Assembly (NCBI GenBank): GCA_030651765.1
Contig: JAUSBY010000005.1
Coordinates: 124,001 to 188,000, forward strand
Source: Coriobacteriia bacterium
GTDB lineage: Bacteria; Actinomycetota; Coriobacteriia; Anaerosomatales; Anaerosomataceae
DNA length: 64,000 bases
Direction: 5' to 3'
Each line of letters begins with the position of its first letter. Position 1 is the first letter of the stretch. The position numbers and the translations under genes are program-made. The notes below the pieces were generated by a model, which did not search any database, was not told the DNA's origin, and saw only the letters and a list, made by a program, of their open reading frames with translations. This document shows, piece by piece, positions 9,286 to 17,228 of the stretch.

Positions 9286-12200
9286 GATGCGACGTCTTCT
9301 GTGTCCTCTTCCGGGGCCCCCGCCCCACCGAGCGTCGGTCCGAGCGGTCCGATACCCACACCACGCCGCAGGCGCACCTGCTGCCGCCCTTCGTCACGCA
9401 CGACGTATGGCTCGATGCGGTCCGCGATCAGCGCGATGCCACGCTCGCAGTTGTTCTGCAGCACGCCTTCCACAAGGTATGCGCGGTTCTTCACGATCAC
9501 GTCGCCATAGCGGTTGAGCGCATCCTCGAAGACCACGACGTCGATGAGGCCGGTGGGGTCTTCCATCGTGAGGAAGCACGTCCGCTTTCCCGAGCGCGTC
9601 CGGGGCGTCTGCGCGCGCTCCCTCACACCGCACACGCGGATGCGCGCGCGATCCTCGCACGCGGGCAGGTCGCGCGCCCAGGTGACGCCGCGCCGTTCGA
9701 GGTCGGCGCGTGCAAGTGAGAGCGGATGCGCGGTGATGGCGAGCCCGAGGCACTCGAGCTCGGATGAGAGCCGCATCGCGGGCGTCCAGCCCGAGACGTG
9801 ACCGGTGTCGACAGGCCCCCGCGCACGCGCAGGTGCGATCAGCAGCGTGTCGTCACCGGCCACGCCTTGCCTGGCGATGACCGCCTTGAGCTCCGGCAAC
9901 AACGCGAGCATTTCGTCGCGCGTGGGAGGTCTGTCGGCATCGGTCACCCCCAGGCCGTCGAGAGCCCCGACGCGTATGAGGCTCCGTGCGGCCGGCTCTT
10001 CGGCGCGCGTCCGCTTGAGGAAGTCGGCGAGGTCGGAAAACGGGCGGACCGCCCGCTCGGCCGCCATGACTTCCGACAGGCGCGAGGTCATGTGGTGCAG
10101 GCTCCCGAGGCCGACGCGCACGGCGCCCCCGTCCTGCTCCACGGTGAACTCCGCCGAAGAGGCGTTGATGTGCGGCGGCAACACGGCGATGCCGTGACGA
10201 CGCACATCGTCAAGTACGAGCCGCGGGCTGTAGAAGCCCATCGGCTCGTTGTTGAGGATCGAGGCCGAGAACTCGGCCGGGTAGTAGGTCTTGAGCCACG
10301 CACTCGCGTAACTGACCACCGCGAAGCATGCCGCGTGCGCCTTACAGAAGCCGTACGCGGCGAATCCCTCGAGCTGCCGGAAGACCTCATCGGCCACGCT
10401 GCGCTTCACGCCGAGTGCCACTGCCCGCTCGGTGAAGTGCGCGTGGACCTCCTCCATCGCTTCACGGCTGCGTCCCTTGGTCATCGCGCGCCGCAAGGAG
10501 TCGGCCTCGGCCAGCGTGAAGCCCGCGACGGCCTTGGCAACCTGGAGCACCTGCTCCTGGTAGACGATCACGCCGTAGCTGGAACGCAGGATCTCACCCA
10601 TCGCCGGATGCGGGACGGTGACCGGCTCGAGACCATGCCGGCGGCGGATGAAGGGTGTGATCATCTCGGCCTCGAGCGGACCGGGGCGAAAGAGCGAGAT
10701 CGCGGCGATGATGTCTTCGAAGTCGCGTTCTTTGAGGCGCAGCGCGAGGTTGCGCTGACCGCTGCTCTCGAGTTGGAACATCCCCACCGTGTCGGCCGCG
10801 GCGATCGTCTCGTACACACGCGGATCGTCGTGCGGCAGACAGAACGGCTCGGGGACCGCGTCCTCGCCCACACGGCTGCGTGCGAGTGCCACCGTGTCGG
10901 AGATGGCCGAGTGCATCCGCAAGCCCAGGATGTCCATCTTCACGAGGCCGAGCGCCTCTATGTCGTCCTTGTCGTACTGCGAGACCACCACGCCCTTGGC
11001 GGCCCACTGGAGCGGCATCCATGTCTCGATCGGTTCGCGCGTGATGATGAAGCCGCCAAGGTGCGTGCCAAGGTGCATCGGCGTGTGGTCGAGTTCGCTT
11101 GCAAGTTCCACGAGCAGTGCGTGCTCCGGACGTAGGAGCGGGTGGTCCCGGCACTCGGGGTACGTTGCGAGCACCTCGGGCAGGCGGCGCGAACTCACCC
11201 ACGGCAGGTAGCGCGAGAAGGAATTGACTTCGTCGATCCCATGTCCGAGCGCCCGTGCCGCCGTGCGTACCGCGCTTCTCGCGGTCATCGTGTTCACGGT
11301 GGCGACCATCGCCACGTGCTCGTGCCCGAAGCGGTCGTAGATGTAGGCGATCACCTCGTCGCGACGGCGCGAGTCGAAGTCCACGTCGATGTCGGGCATC
11401 TGGCGTCGCTCGGGGTTCAGGAACCGCTCGAAGAGCAGATCGTGCGCGATGGGGTCCGCATCCGTGATGCCAAGGACGTACGTGACGATCGAGTCCCCCG
11501 CACTCCCCCGCCCACTGCAGCGGATGCTGCGCGACTTCGCGAAATCGACGATGTCTTTCACGGTGAGGAAGTACTCGGGAAAGCCGAGGTCCTGTATCAC
11601 CGATAGCTCGTACTGTAACCGTCGTACCGCCTCGGGCGTGATCGGCCGGTACCGCTGCTCGAGCCCGCGCCACGCGTCCTTGGAGAGGACCGAATACGCG
11701 GTCTCCCCCACAGGCACGTCGGCTGCCGGGAAGTGGAACGAGCCTAAGCCGAGGTCGAGGGTGCACCGCTCGGCGATCTCAAGCGTGGCGTCGCATGCCT
11801 GCGGGGCGTCGGCGAAGAGCCGCCGCATCTCGCTGGCGGACTTGAGCCACAACTCGGCGTTGGGCCGGTCGTAGGGGCCCGGTAGCGTGGTGCGCGCACC
11901 GGCCGACGCGAGCACGTCATGTAAACGGAAGTCGTGCCGCTTGGCATAGTGAACGTTGTTGGTGGCCACCACCGGCAACCCGCATCGCTTTGCGAGCGCG
12001 ACGAGCCCGGCGACATAACGCGGGCTGTCCGGCGTGAGCAGGTGCATAAGCTCCACGTAGAAGGCGCCGGGCGCAAAGCACCGCGCCAGGCGCCGGAGCA
12101 CCCGTTCGCCGCGTGTCCCGAGCCCGGCAAGTACGGCTGCCCCCGTCTCGCCACACGGGCACCCTGACAGGCCGATAAGCCCTTCGCTGCACCGCTCTAG

Positions 12201-12623
12201 ATCGGCGAGCGTGACGATCGACGGCTCGTCACCTGTGCGCACGTGCGTGCGAGCGAGCAGCCGACAGAGGTTGCGGTAGCCACGCAGGTCCCGAGCGAGG
12301 AGCGTGAGGTGGAAGCCGGCACCCGCTGCACGACCAAAGCCGACAGGCGCGGAGCGCGCGAGGCGCATACGCGGTGGCAGATCACCCTCGTCACCCTCGG
12401 TTCCTGCGGCCTCGATCACGATCTCGGCACCGACGATCGGCTTCACGCCGGCGGCGAGCGCCGCCCGGTAGAAGCGGATCGCGCCGTAGAGCCCCTGGTG
12501 GTCCGTGAGTGCGAGCGCGTCCATACCGCAGGCTGCGGCCTGCGCGAGAAGCGTATCGGGTGAGGCGACGCCATCCATGAAGCTGAAGTGCGAATGTACG
12601 TGCAGATGTACGAAGCCGCTCAT
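9282..12623 (-). CDS. dnaE2: Error-prone DNA polymerase III alpha subunit, DnaE2 type
   Basis: 1113 residues from ATG 12623, chosen because the PHP domain begins immediately (MSGFVHLHVHSHFSF) and the codon follows the upstream stop by 7 bases. Domain order: PHP, polymerase palm with SGRGSAGDS and the metal-binding PDIDVDFD, fingers, helix-hairpin-helix, then an OB fold. The protein ends soon after the OB fold and lacks the tau-binding tail of replicative DnaE1. HLGGFIITREP and QYDKDDIEALGLVKMDI match the DnaE2 pattern. Expected role: translesion synthesis after damage with DinB. It is the second gene of a two-gene unit behind a LexA box. Confidence 0.88.
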   Translation of the reverse strand: MSGFVHLHVHSHFSFMDGVASPDTLLAQAAACGMDALALTDHQGLYGAIRFYRAALAAGVKPIVGAEIVIEAAGTEGDEGDLPPRMRLARSAPVGFGRAAGAGFHLTLLARDLRGYRNLCRLLARTHVRTGDEPSIVTLADLERCSEGLIGLSGCPCGETGAAVLAGLGTRGERVLRRLARCFAPGAFYVELMHLLTPDSPRYVAGLVALAKRCGLPVVATNNVHYAKRHDFRLHDVLASAGARTTLPGPYDRPNAELWLKSASEMRRLFADAPQACDATLEIAERCTLDLGLGSFHFPAADVPVGETAYSVLSKDAWRGLEQRYRPITPEAVRRLQYELSVIQDLGFPEYFLTVKDIVDFAKSRSIRCSGRGSAGDSIVTYVLGITDADPIAHDLLFERFLNPERRQMPDIDVDFDSRRRDEVIAYIYDRFGHEHVAMVATVNTMTARSAVRTAARALGHGIDEVNSFSRYLPWVSSRRLPEVLATYPECRDHPLLRPEHALLVELASELDHTPMHLGTHLGGFIITREPIETWMPLQWAAKGVVVSQYDKDDIEALGLVKMDILGLRMHSAISDTVALARSRVGEDAVPEPFCLPHDDPRVYETIAAADTVGMFQLESSGQRNLALRLKERDFEDIIAAISLFRPGPLEAEMITPFIRRRHGLEPVTVPHPAMGEILRSSYGVIVYQEQVLQVAKAVAGFTLAEADSLRRAMTKGRSREAMEEVHAHFTERAVALGVKRSVADEVFRQLEGFAAYGFCKAHAACFAVVSYASAWLKTYYPAEFSASILNNEPMGFYSPRLVLDDVRRHGIAVLPPHINASSAEFTVEQDGGAVRVGLGSLHHMTSRLSEVMAAERAVRPFSDLADFLKRTRAEEPAARSLIRVGALDGLGVTDADRPPTRDEMLALLPELKAVIARQGVAGDDTLLIAPARARGPVDTGHVSGWTPAMRLSSELECLGLAITAHPLSLARADLERRGVTWARDLPACEDRARIRVCGVRERAQTPRTRSGKRTCFLTMEDPTGLIDVVVFEDALNRYGDVIVKNRAYLVEGVLQNNCERGIALIADRIEPYVVRDEGRQQVRLRRGVGIGPLGPTLGGAGAPEEDTEDVAS

Positions 12624-12630
12624 GGCGCGC

Positions 12631-13047
12631 CTAATCGACGATGCCGATGAGCAGCCACCGGTCCGCGGCGCGGTCGTATGCGAGGTCGTAGAGACCGCCA
12701 CGTGCGAGCACGCGGAAGCAGCGGCGACTCAGGCGTCGACGCGGATCCCACCACGAACGCTCAACTGCCCACGACTGCACGATCGCGTCGACCGGATGTC
12801 GTCGGCCGTCAAGCGTGAACGATCGCGGAGCAGCCGGCCGGCCGTCCCACACGACCTCGATGTCACGTTCACGTTGCTTACCAGCGAGCCCTGAAGTGGC
12901 CGCCGCCATCTCCGAAGCACGCACGATCCACGGGCTCTGGAGCAGTTCTACGATCACTGGCAGCCGTGTGTCGGCGGCGGTGAACAGGTCGAGCGGTTTG
13001 CCCGTGATGCGAGGATCGAATACCTTGATCGCGCGATTCCGGCCCAT
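12631..13047 (-). CDS. DUF6504-like small protein of the dnaE2 mutagenesis unit
   Basis: 138 residues, basic, Trp/Arg-rich in the C-terminal half (SWWDPRRRLSRRCFRV; DLAYDRAADRWLLIGIVD). It resembles short proteins labelled DUF6504 that accompany dnaE2 or imuB genes in Actinobacteria; this family assignment is from memory of the pattern. It is the first gene after the SOS box and sits 7 bases upstream of dnaE2, so the two are co-transcribed. AAAGGA precedes ATG 13047. A partner or accessory role in translesion synthesis is inferred; no catalytic motif is visible. Confidence 0.7.
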   Translation of the reverse strand: MGRNRAIKVFDPRITGKPLDLFTAADTRLPVIVELLQSPWIVRASEMAAATSGLAGKQRERDIEVVWDGRPAAPRSFTLDGRRHPVDAIVQSWAVERSWWDPRRRLSRRCFRVLARGGLYDLAYDRAADRWLLIGIVD

Positions 13048-13114
13048 GGGAGACGTCCTTTGAGGGAGGGAGACCGGGTGCGGAAAGGAGCTTCAGGGGT
13101 CCACACCCGGCCAC

Positions 13115-13150
13115 GTCCAGTATATCGAACGTATGTTCGGTATACTGGAC
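13115..13150 (-). promoter_or_regulatory. LexA (SOS) operator embedded in a 36-bp inverted repeat
   Basis: CGAACGTATGTTCG at 13126-13139 matches the Gram-positive/actinobacterial LexA box CGAACRNRYGTTYG. It is flanked by perfectly complementary arms GTCCAGTATA (13115-13124) and TATACTGGAC (13141-13150). TATACT on the minus strand (13119-13124) can serve as the -10 of the DUF6504-like/dnaE2 unit, whose first ATG is about 70 bases downstream. LexA bound here would cover the promoter. Confidence 0.88.
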
Positions 13151-13218
13151 GCCTCTGACACGAAGACGTCCCGGAACGATGAGCGTCCGGTGGCAGACGA
13201 CGTGTCGCCGCCGCTCCC

Positions 13219-15225
13219 CTACTGCATGCCGAGCAGAGGAAGCACTCGAGCGACGATACCGCCGGCCATGAGCGCCAGCACGACGCTTGCGCCCACGACC
13301 GCAAGCGCCCGGGATGGTCCGTGCCGCTTCCAGAACACCGCCACCGACGAGATGCATGGCAGCGCGATCGCGTTCACGAGCGCGTATACCACGATCGACG
13401 AGGGGCTCATGAGGTCCGTCAACCCGGCGCCTGCGAAGCTTGCTGTAGCCACGGCAAGCGCGACGAGCAGTTGAAGTGAAAGCTCCTTGCGCAACATCCC
13501 GACGATGAGCGTCAGCCCTGCGACTGCGGGCAGACCCAGCCACTCCTCGACCACGGGAGCAAGCGGGGCGCTCAGGTAGACGAGCCAGCCGCTCTCGTAC
13601 AGGCCGCCCAACACGAGGCTGCCCACGATCACGATGGGCGTGGCGATGAACAGGAACTCCCGGAACTGGTCCCACGCCTTGCCCGCGACCCGGGCCAGAG
13701 ACGGCCGCCTGAACGGGAACATCTCCATGACGAGGCCGCGGGAGCGCCCTGGGAGCACTCTTTGGAGCGTGAGTCCTATCGCAAGCCACTGCGCGAACAC
13801 GATCCCCATGACGAGCGCCGCGGGCTGCCATCCGACGTAGTGTCCGACCGCGCCGAGGATGACCGCCGTCCGGGCGCTACACGGGATGAACAGGACGAGG
13901 GTCGATGCGATGAGACGCTCGCGCTTCGTCGGCAGGTCCTGGGCCGCCACGAGCGCGGGGACGTTGCAGCCGGCGGCCGCCACCAGTGGCACGACGGCTC
14001 TGCCATGGAGCCCGAGCCGGTGCATCGCGCGATCGGTGAGGAACGCGAGCGAGTTGAGATACCCCGTGTCTTCCAGCAAGCCGAGCAGGAAGTAGAACGT
14101 GAGGATGTACGGCAGTCCGATGGCAAGGGAGGCCTCGATCCCCGCGTCGAAGCCCCAGAGGAGGACCCTGCTGGTGATCCCATCACCCACGAGCGACGTG
14201 ATCACACTCGTGATGCCCGGCGATGCGAACGTCTCCCACAGACTGGAGAACGCTCCTGCCAGGAACTCACCGACGAAGAAGAGGAACCCGAAGATCCCCA
14301 CTGCCACCAAGACGACCAGCGGCACTCCCGTCCAGGGCCACGTCGTGAGCGACCACAGATCTTTCGGGAGGCGGCCGGAAGGCTCCTGGCGTGTGACGGC
14401 CGCCTGCCCGGCGGTACCGGCGAGGCCGTGCCGCTCGCGCGCGAGACGCGTCGCAGCACTCTCACCGTAGTGCTCGGCTATGGCCGACCGGACATCGGCT
14501 GCCGTCTGCCTGACGTGTTCGGACAGCGAGTCGGCCACCTCGCGCCCTGGATCGAGGAGCTCGAGTGCGGTCGCCCTGGCGCTGAGTCCGCCGGGCAGGC
14601 ACGGCTCTGCGGCGCACGCCGTGATGAGGGGTGCGATGAAGCCCTCGAAGTCCGGGCCGTAGTGGATCGATGCGGGCGAGTCTGCCGCGGCCTCTCGTCG
14701 CGCAGCGACGACGACATCGGCCACCCCGATCCCGCGCGTGGCCACGGTCTCGACCGCCGGGACGCCGAACTGCCTGGTCAGCGCTGCCGTGTCGACTGCG
14801 ATGCCCGTGCGCCTGGCTTCGTCGGCCAGGTTGACGGCGAGGACCACGCGGAATCCCAGGTCGATGATCTCCAGTGCGAGGTAGAGTGTCCGGCCGAGGT
14901 TCATAGGATCGACCACTACGACGACGACATCGGGCGCTAGATCGGTCAGTGCGCGCCGGGCGATGCGCTCCTCTTCGGACTGACCGCCGAGGCCGTACGA
15001 ACCGGGCAGATCGATCACGCCGACGATCCCGTCCGGGGTGCGGGCCGACGCCACCGAGACCTCGCGCGTCGTTCCGGGATAGTGCGCCGTGGATACGCCG
15101 AGACCGGTCAGTGTGTTGAACAGCGTCGACTTGCCGACGTTGGGATTTCCCGCGAGCGCGATGACAAGATCGCCCTCAGGGCGCGCGATCGGTGCGGCGG
15201 TAGGTCCGTCACACGAACGGCTCAC
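13219..15225 (-). CDS. feoB: Ferrous iron transporter FeoB
   Basis: 668-residue inner-membrane Fe(II) permease. The N-terminal G domain has GNPNVGKST (about 26-34), the switch region HYPGTT, DLPGSYGL and the NLAD nucleotide-specificity motif. A linker follows, then roughly 8-10 hydrophobic segments from about 270 with the two Gate repeats (conserved CNVPAL and CISSV cysteines). It starts at GTG 15225, overlapping the stop of the regulator gene as GTGA, so the pair is translationally coupled. No separate feoA exists; a FeoA-like domain is fused to the upstream regulator. Confidence 0.93.
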   Translation of the reverse strand: MSRSCDGPTAAPIARPEGDLVIALAGNPNVGKSTLFNTLTGLGVSTAHYPGTTREVSVASARTPDGIVGVIDLPGSYGLGGQSEEERIARRALTDLAPDVVVVVVDPMNLGRTLYLALEIIDLGFRVVLAVNLADEARRTGIAVDTAALTRQFGVPAVETVATRGIGVADVVVAARREAAADSPASIHYGPDFEGFIAPLITACAAEPCLPGGLSARATALELLDPGREVADSLSEHVRQTAADVRSAIAEHYGESAATRLARERHGLAGTAGQAAVTRQEPSGRLPKDLWSLTTWPWTGVPLVVLVAVGIFGFLFFVGEFLAGAFSSLWETFASPGITSVITSLVGDGITSRVLLWGFDAGIEASLAIGLPYILTFYFLLGLLEDTGYLNSLAFLTDRAMHRLGLHGRAVVPLVAAAGCNVPALVAAQDLPTKRERLIASTLVLFIPCSARTAVILGAVGHYVGWQPAALVMGIVFAQWLAIGLTLQRVLPGRSRGLVMEMFPFRRPSLARVAGKAWDQFREFLFIATPIVIVGSLVLGGLYESGWLVYLSAPLAPVVEEWLGLPAVAGLTLIVGMLRKELSLQLLVALAVATASFAGAGLTDLMSPSSIVVYALVNAIALPCISSVAVFWKRHGPSRALAVVGASVVLALMAGGIVARVLPLLGMQ

Positions 15226-15908
15226 GTGCGGCTCCCGCGCTTGCGGCGCCGGGTGGGCTGTGTGGATTGGCTGACCACGATCTTCTCGGCCACATCACGC
15301 CCGAGCGCATAGCGCGCGTCACCGACCTCGACGAGAAGCGGACCCTTGAACGGCGCGACATCGCAGACGCGGACCGCCGTGCCGGGGAACATGCCGAGTG
15401 ACGCGAGATACGACAGGAGCTCGCCGTCCTCGTCCTCAACGCGCACGATCTCGACCGTGGCGCCGGAGCCGCTCTCACACAGCGGGGCGCCCTCCTGTGC
15501 GGCGACGGTACCGTCGGCTCGCGGTATCGGGTGACCGTGCGGACACACGGCGGGGTTCTCGAGGAACGTCTCCAGTGCCTCCTGGACCCTCGGGGAGAGC
15601 GCATGCTCGAGCTGGCACGCCTCGTCATGCACCTCATCCCACGGCAGCCCGAGGGCATCGACCAAGAAGCGCTCGGCCAGGCGGTGCCTGCGGACGATGT
15701 CGAGCGCGCCCTGGCGGCCGTCGGGTGTGAGGGTCACACCGCCATCGGGGCGCTCAATGAGTCCGGCAGCCTTGAGCCTCCCGAGTGTTGCGGTGACGGT
15801 CGGTGCGGACACGCCAAGTGCTTCGGCGAGATGACCCGGGCGTACTTCTCCCCGCTCGGCGGCCTTGTAGATCGCCTCAAGATACTCCTCGAGTGTGGCG
15901 CTCGGCAT
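15222..15908 (-). CDS. DtxR/IdeR-family metal-dependent repressor with FeoA-like domain
   Basis: 228 residues. The N-terminal winged helix (EEYLEAIYKAAERGEV to LTPDGRQ, about 7-70) is the DtxR DNA-binding fold. The dimerisation and metal-binding region holds EVHDEACQLEHALS and CPHGHPIPR, with the usual Glu, Cys and His ligands. The last 75 residues form an SH3/FeoA-like domain (LASLGMFPGTAVRVCDVAPF). It probably senses Fe(II) or Mn(II) and represses itself and feoB. GGAGGG precedes ATG 15908. A TGGACG/TATACT promoter with 17-base spacing can be read upstream on the minus strand, but no clear DtxR box is recognised. Confidence 0.9.
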   Translation of the reverse strand: MPSATLEEYLEAIYKAAERGEVRPGHLAEALGVSAPTVTATLGRLKAAGLIERPDGGVTLTPDGRQGALDIVRRHRLAERFLVDALGLPWDEVHDEACQLEHALSPRVQEALETFLENPAVCPHGHPIPRADGTVAAQEGAPLCESGSGATVEIVRVEDEDGELLSYLASLGMFPGTAVRVCDVAPFKGPLLVEVGDARYALGRDVAEKIVVSQSTQPTRRRKRGSRT

Positions 15909-16118
15909 AGTCCCTCCAGGCGGTTGTCACGAGCACGAACATACACCGTGAGTATAGGTCCGGGCACGGAGTTCGTCCACGCTAAACGTGCCGAGGACGC
16001 TCTCTCCCCCGCCACCGCGACGTACGGGACCGGAGGAGCCGTCTGTCGGTAGATGCGCGCCGTTCGGCGCTGTGAAGCTACCGTCCAGCTAGAAGCTCGT
16101 TAATCGCGCAAATGCCCC

Positions 16119-16147
16119 TTGACCCTTTCAGGGGCCTCGCGTACAGT
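16119..16147 (+). promoter_or_regulatory. Sigma-70 type promoter of a structured RNA
   Basis: TTGACC (16119-16124), 17-base spacer, TACAGT (16142-16147) on the plus strand, where no plus-strand protein gene follows. The expected start at about 16153-16155 coincides with the first base of the RNA closing stem. Confidence 0.7.
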
Positions 16148-16152
16148 GGGGT

Positions 16153-16326
16153 TGTCCCGAGAAGTCGGACCGGGCGGAACCTGAAAGCCAGCGTACCAGT
16201 AGCTGCTCGATGGGGCTCCCCGCAGATCGGTTCAGCGCAAGCCGTCCGTGACGCGAGGTTCTTCAAAGAGTAAGAAACGGGAAGTTGGGGACTACGGAAT
16301 CCCGCAGGTGAGGTTTCTCGGGACAC
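16153..16326 (+). ncRNA. Candidate 6S RNA (structured 174-nt trans-acting RNA)
   Basis: TGTCCCGAGAA (16153-16163) pairs perfectly with TTCTCGGGACA (16315-16325), closing a long rod-like RNA. An inner TTCTT/AAGAA pairing and a GGGG/CCCC hairpin near the middle are also visible. The length of about 175 nt, paired ends, own promoter and lack of any coding capacity fit 6S RNA, which binds the sigma-70 holoenzyme. The assignment rests on architecture only; no family consensus was matched. The rest of the 470-base gap between the DtxR gene and queD shows nothing else. Confidence 0.5.
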
Positions 16327-16380
16327 TTCTATTCCCGGCCGGATGTGCGTGCCGCCGAGACTCCCCCAGAGGCTTCGCGA

Positions 16381-16752
16381 CTACTCGGCGCCCCGGTACG
16401 TGATCCGCGCCACCGGAGACTCCCACACCGACACCTCGACCACCGACACGGCATCTCCCACGCGCGCGGCGATCGCCTCGTAGATGTAGCGAGAGAGGTT
16501 CTCGGCGGTGGGGTTCTCGGAGTCGAACGGCGGGACGTCGTTCAGGTATCCGTGATCGAGCGGCTCGAGTACCCGGTCCAGGTCGTCTTTGAGCGTCTTG
16601 AAGTCGTAGACGATACCGATCGTGTCGAGAACCGCCCCGCGAACGATGACTTCGACGTCCCACGTGTGTCCGTGAAGGTTCCGACACTCGCCGGGATAGC
16701 CGTGCAGTGCGTGGGCTGCATCGAAGTGGCCCCGGATCATGAGATCGTACAT
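16381..16752 (-). CDS. queD: 6-carboxy-tetrahydropterin synthase / 6-pyruvoyl-tetrahydropterin synthase family
   Basis: 123 residues, the right size for QueD. Zinc ligands appear in HFDAAHAL and in CRNLHGHTWDVEV, where the Cys is the catalytic residue typical of QueD. DFKTLKDDL, DHGYLND and PTAENLSRYI are standard family motifs. It converts dihydroneopterin triphosphate to 6-carboxy-tetrahydropterin in queuosine and deazapurine synthesis. No queC, queE or queF is nearby. Start ATG 16752 is 17 bases after the RNase H stop, so it is likely the last gene of that operon. Confidence 0.92.
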   Translation of the reverse strand: MYDLMIRGHFDAAHALHGYPGECRNLHGHTWDVEVIVRGAVLDTIGIVYDFKTLKDDLDRVLEPLDHGYLNDVPPFDSENPTAENLSRYIYEAIAARVGDAVSVVEVSVWESPVARITYRGAE

Positions 16753-16769
16753 GCGAGGATCACCAGCCT

Positions 16770-17228
16770 TCAGAACAGCGTCGTCGGCGCGCCACACGGC
16801 GGTTCCGGTGCGTCTCCTACCGTCACGGTCCGGTCCATCGCCTCGTTGGCCAGCGCGTCCGCCGCTGCGTTGGCGGCGCGGGGCACGTGGACGAATGTGA
16901 CACTCCCAAGAGCACGCTGCGCCGCCTGGGCCTCGATGAACAGCGGCTTGAGGCCCTCGTTCTTCACGCGGTACTCGCCGCGCAGCTGCTTCACGACCAG
17001 TTCGCTGTCGGCTCTGACCTCGAGCGTACGGGCCCCAAGTGCTCGCGCCGCGCGCATGCCCCAGATCAGCGCCAGGTACTCGGCGACGTTGTTGGTGACC
17101 ACGCCGAGGTACGCGCCGCCGCTGCATGCGATCTGACCGTCGGGAGACCGCACGACGATTCCGGCGCCGCCCGGACCGGGGTTGCCTCTCGCACCGCCAT
17201 CGCTGTTGACGACCCAGGTGTCGCTCAC
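16770..17228 (-). CDS. Ribonuclease HI family protein
   Basis: 152 residues from GTG 17228, which overlaps the upstream stop as GTGA. The four catalytic acids are present: Asp in VNSDGGARGNPG, Glu in NNVAEYLAL, Asp in EVRADSELVV and Asp in AAADALANEAM. It lacks the basic protrusion of E. coli RNase HI, as do the shorter actinobacterial and archaeal type I enzymes. It removes RNA from RNA-DNA hybrids. The neighbouring zinc-ribbon gene is a frequent partner of such rnhA genes. Confidence 0.9.
   Translation of the reverse strand: MSDTWVVNSDGGARGNPGPGGAGIVVRSPDGQIACSGGAYLGVVTNNVAEYLALIWGMRAARALGARTLEVRADSELVVKQLRGEYRVKNEGLKPLFIEAQAAQRALGSVTFVHVPRAANAAADALANEAMDRTVTVGDAPEPPCGAPTTLF

Noticed and set aside
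9282-12623. Replicative DnaE1 as the identity of the alpha subunit
   Set aside because: It lacks the tau-binding tail, has DnaE2-type sequence near the active site and is preceded by an SOS box.
15934-15955. Second LexA site near the DtxR promoter (CGAACATAC)
   Set aside because: Only one half-site is present; there is no matching GTTCG at the right spacing.
16078-16326. 82-residue minus-strand reading frame antisense to the 6S-like RNA
   Set aside because: Composition is atypical and no ribosome site is seen; the plus-strand promoter and end-pairing explain the region better.
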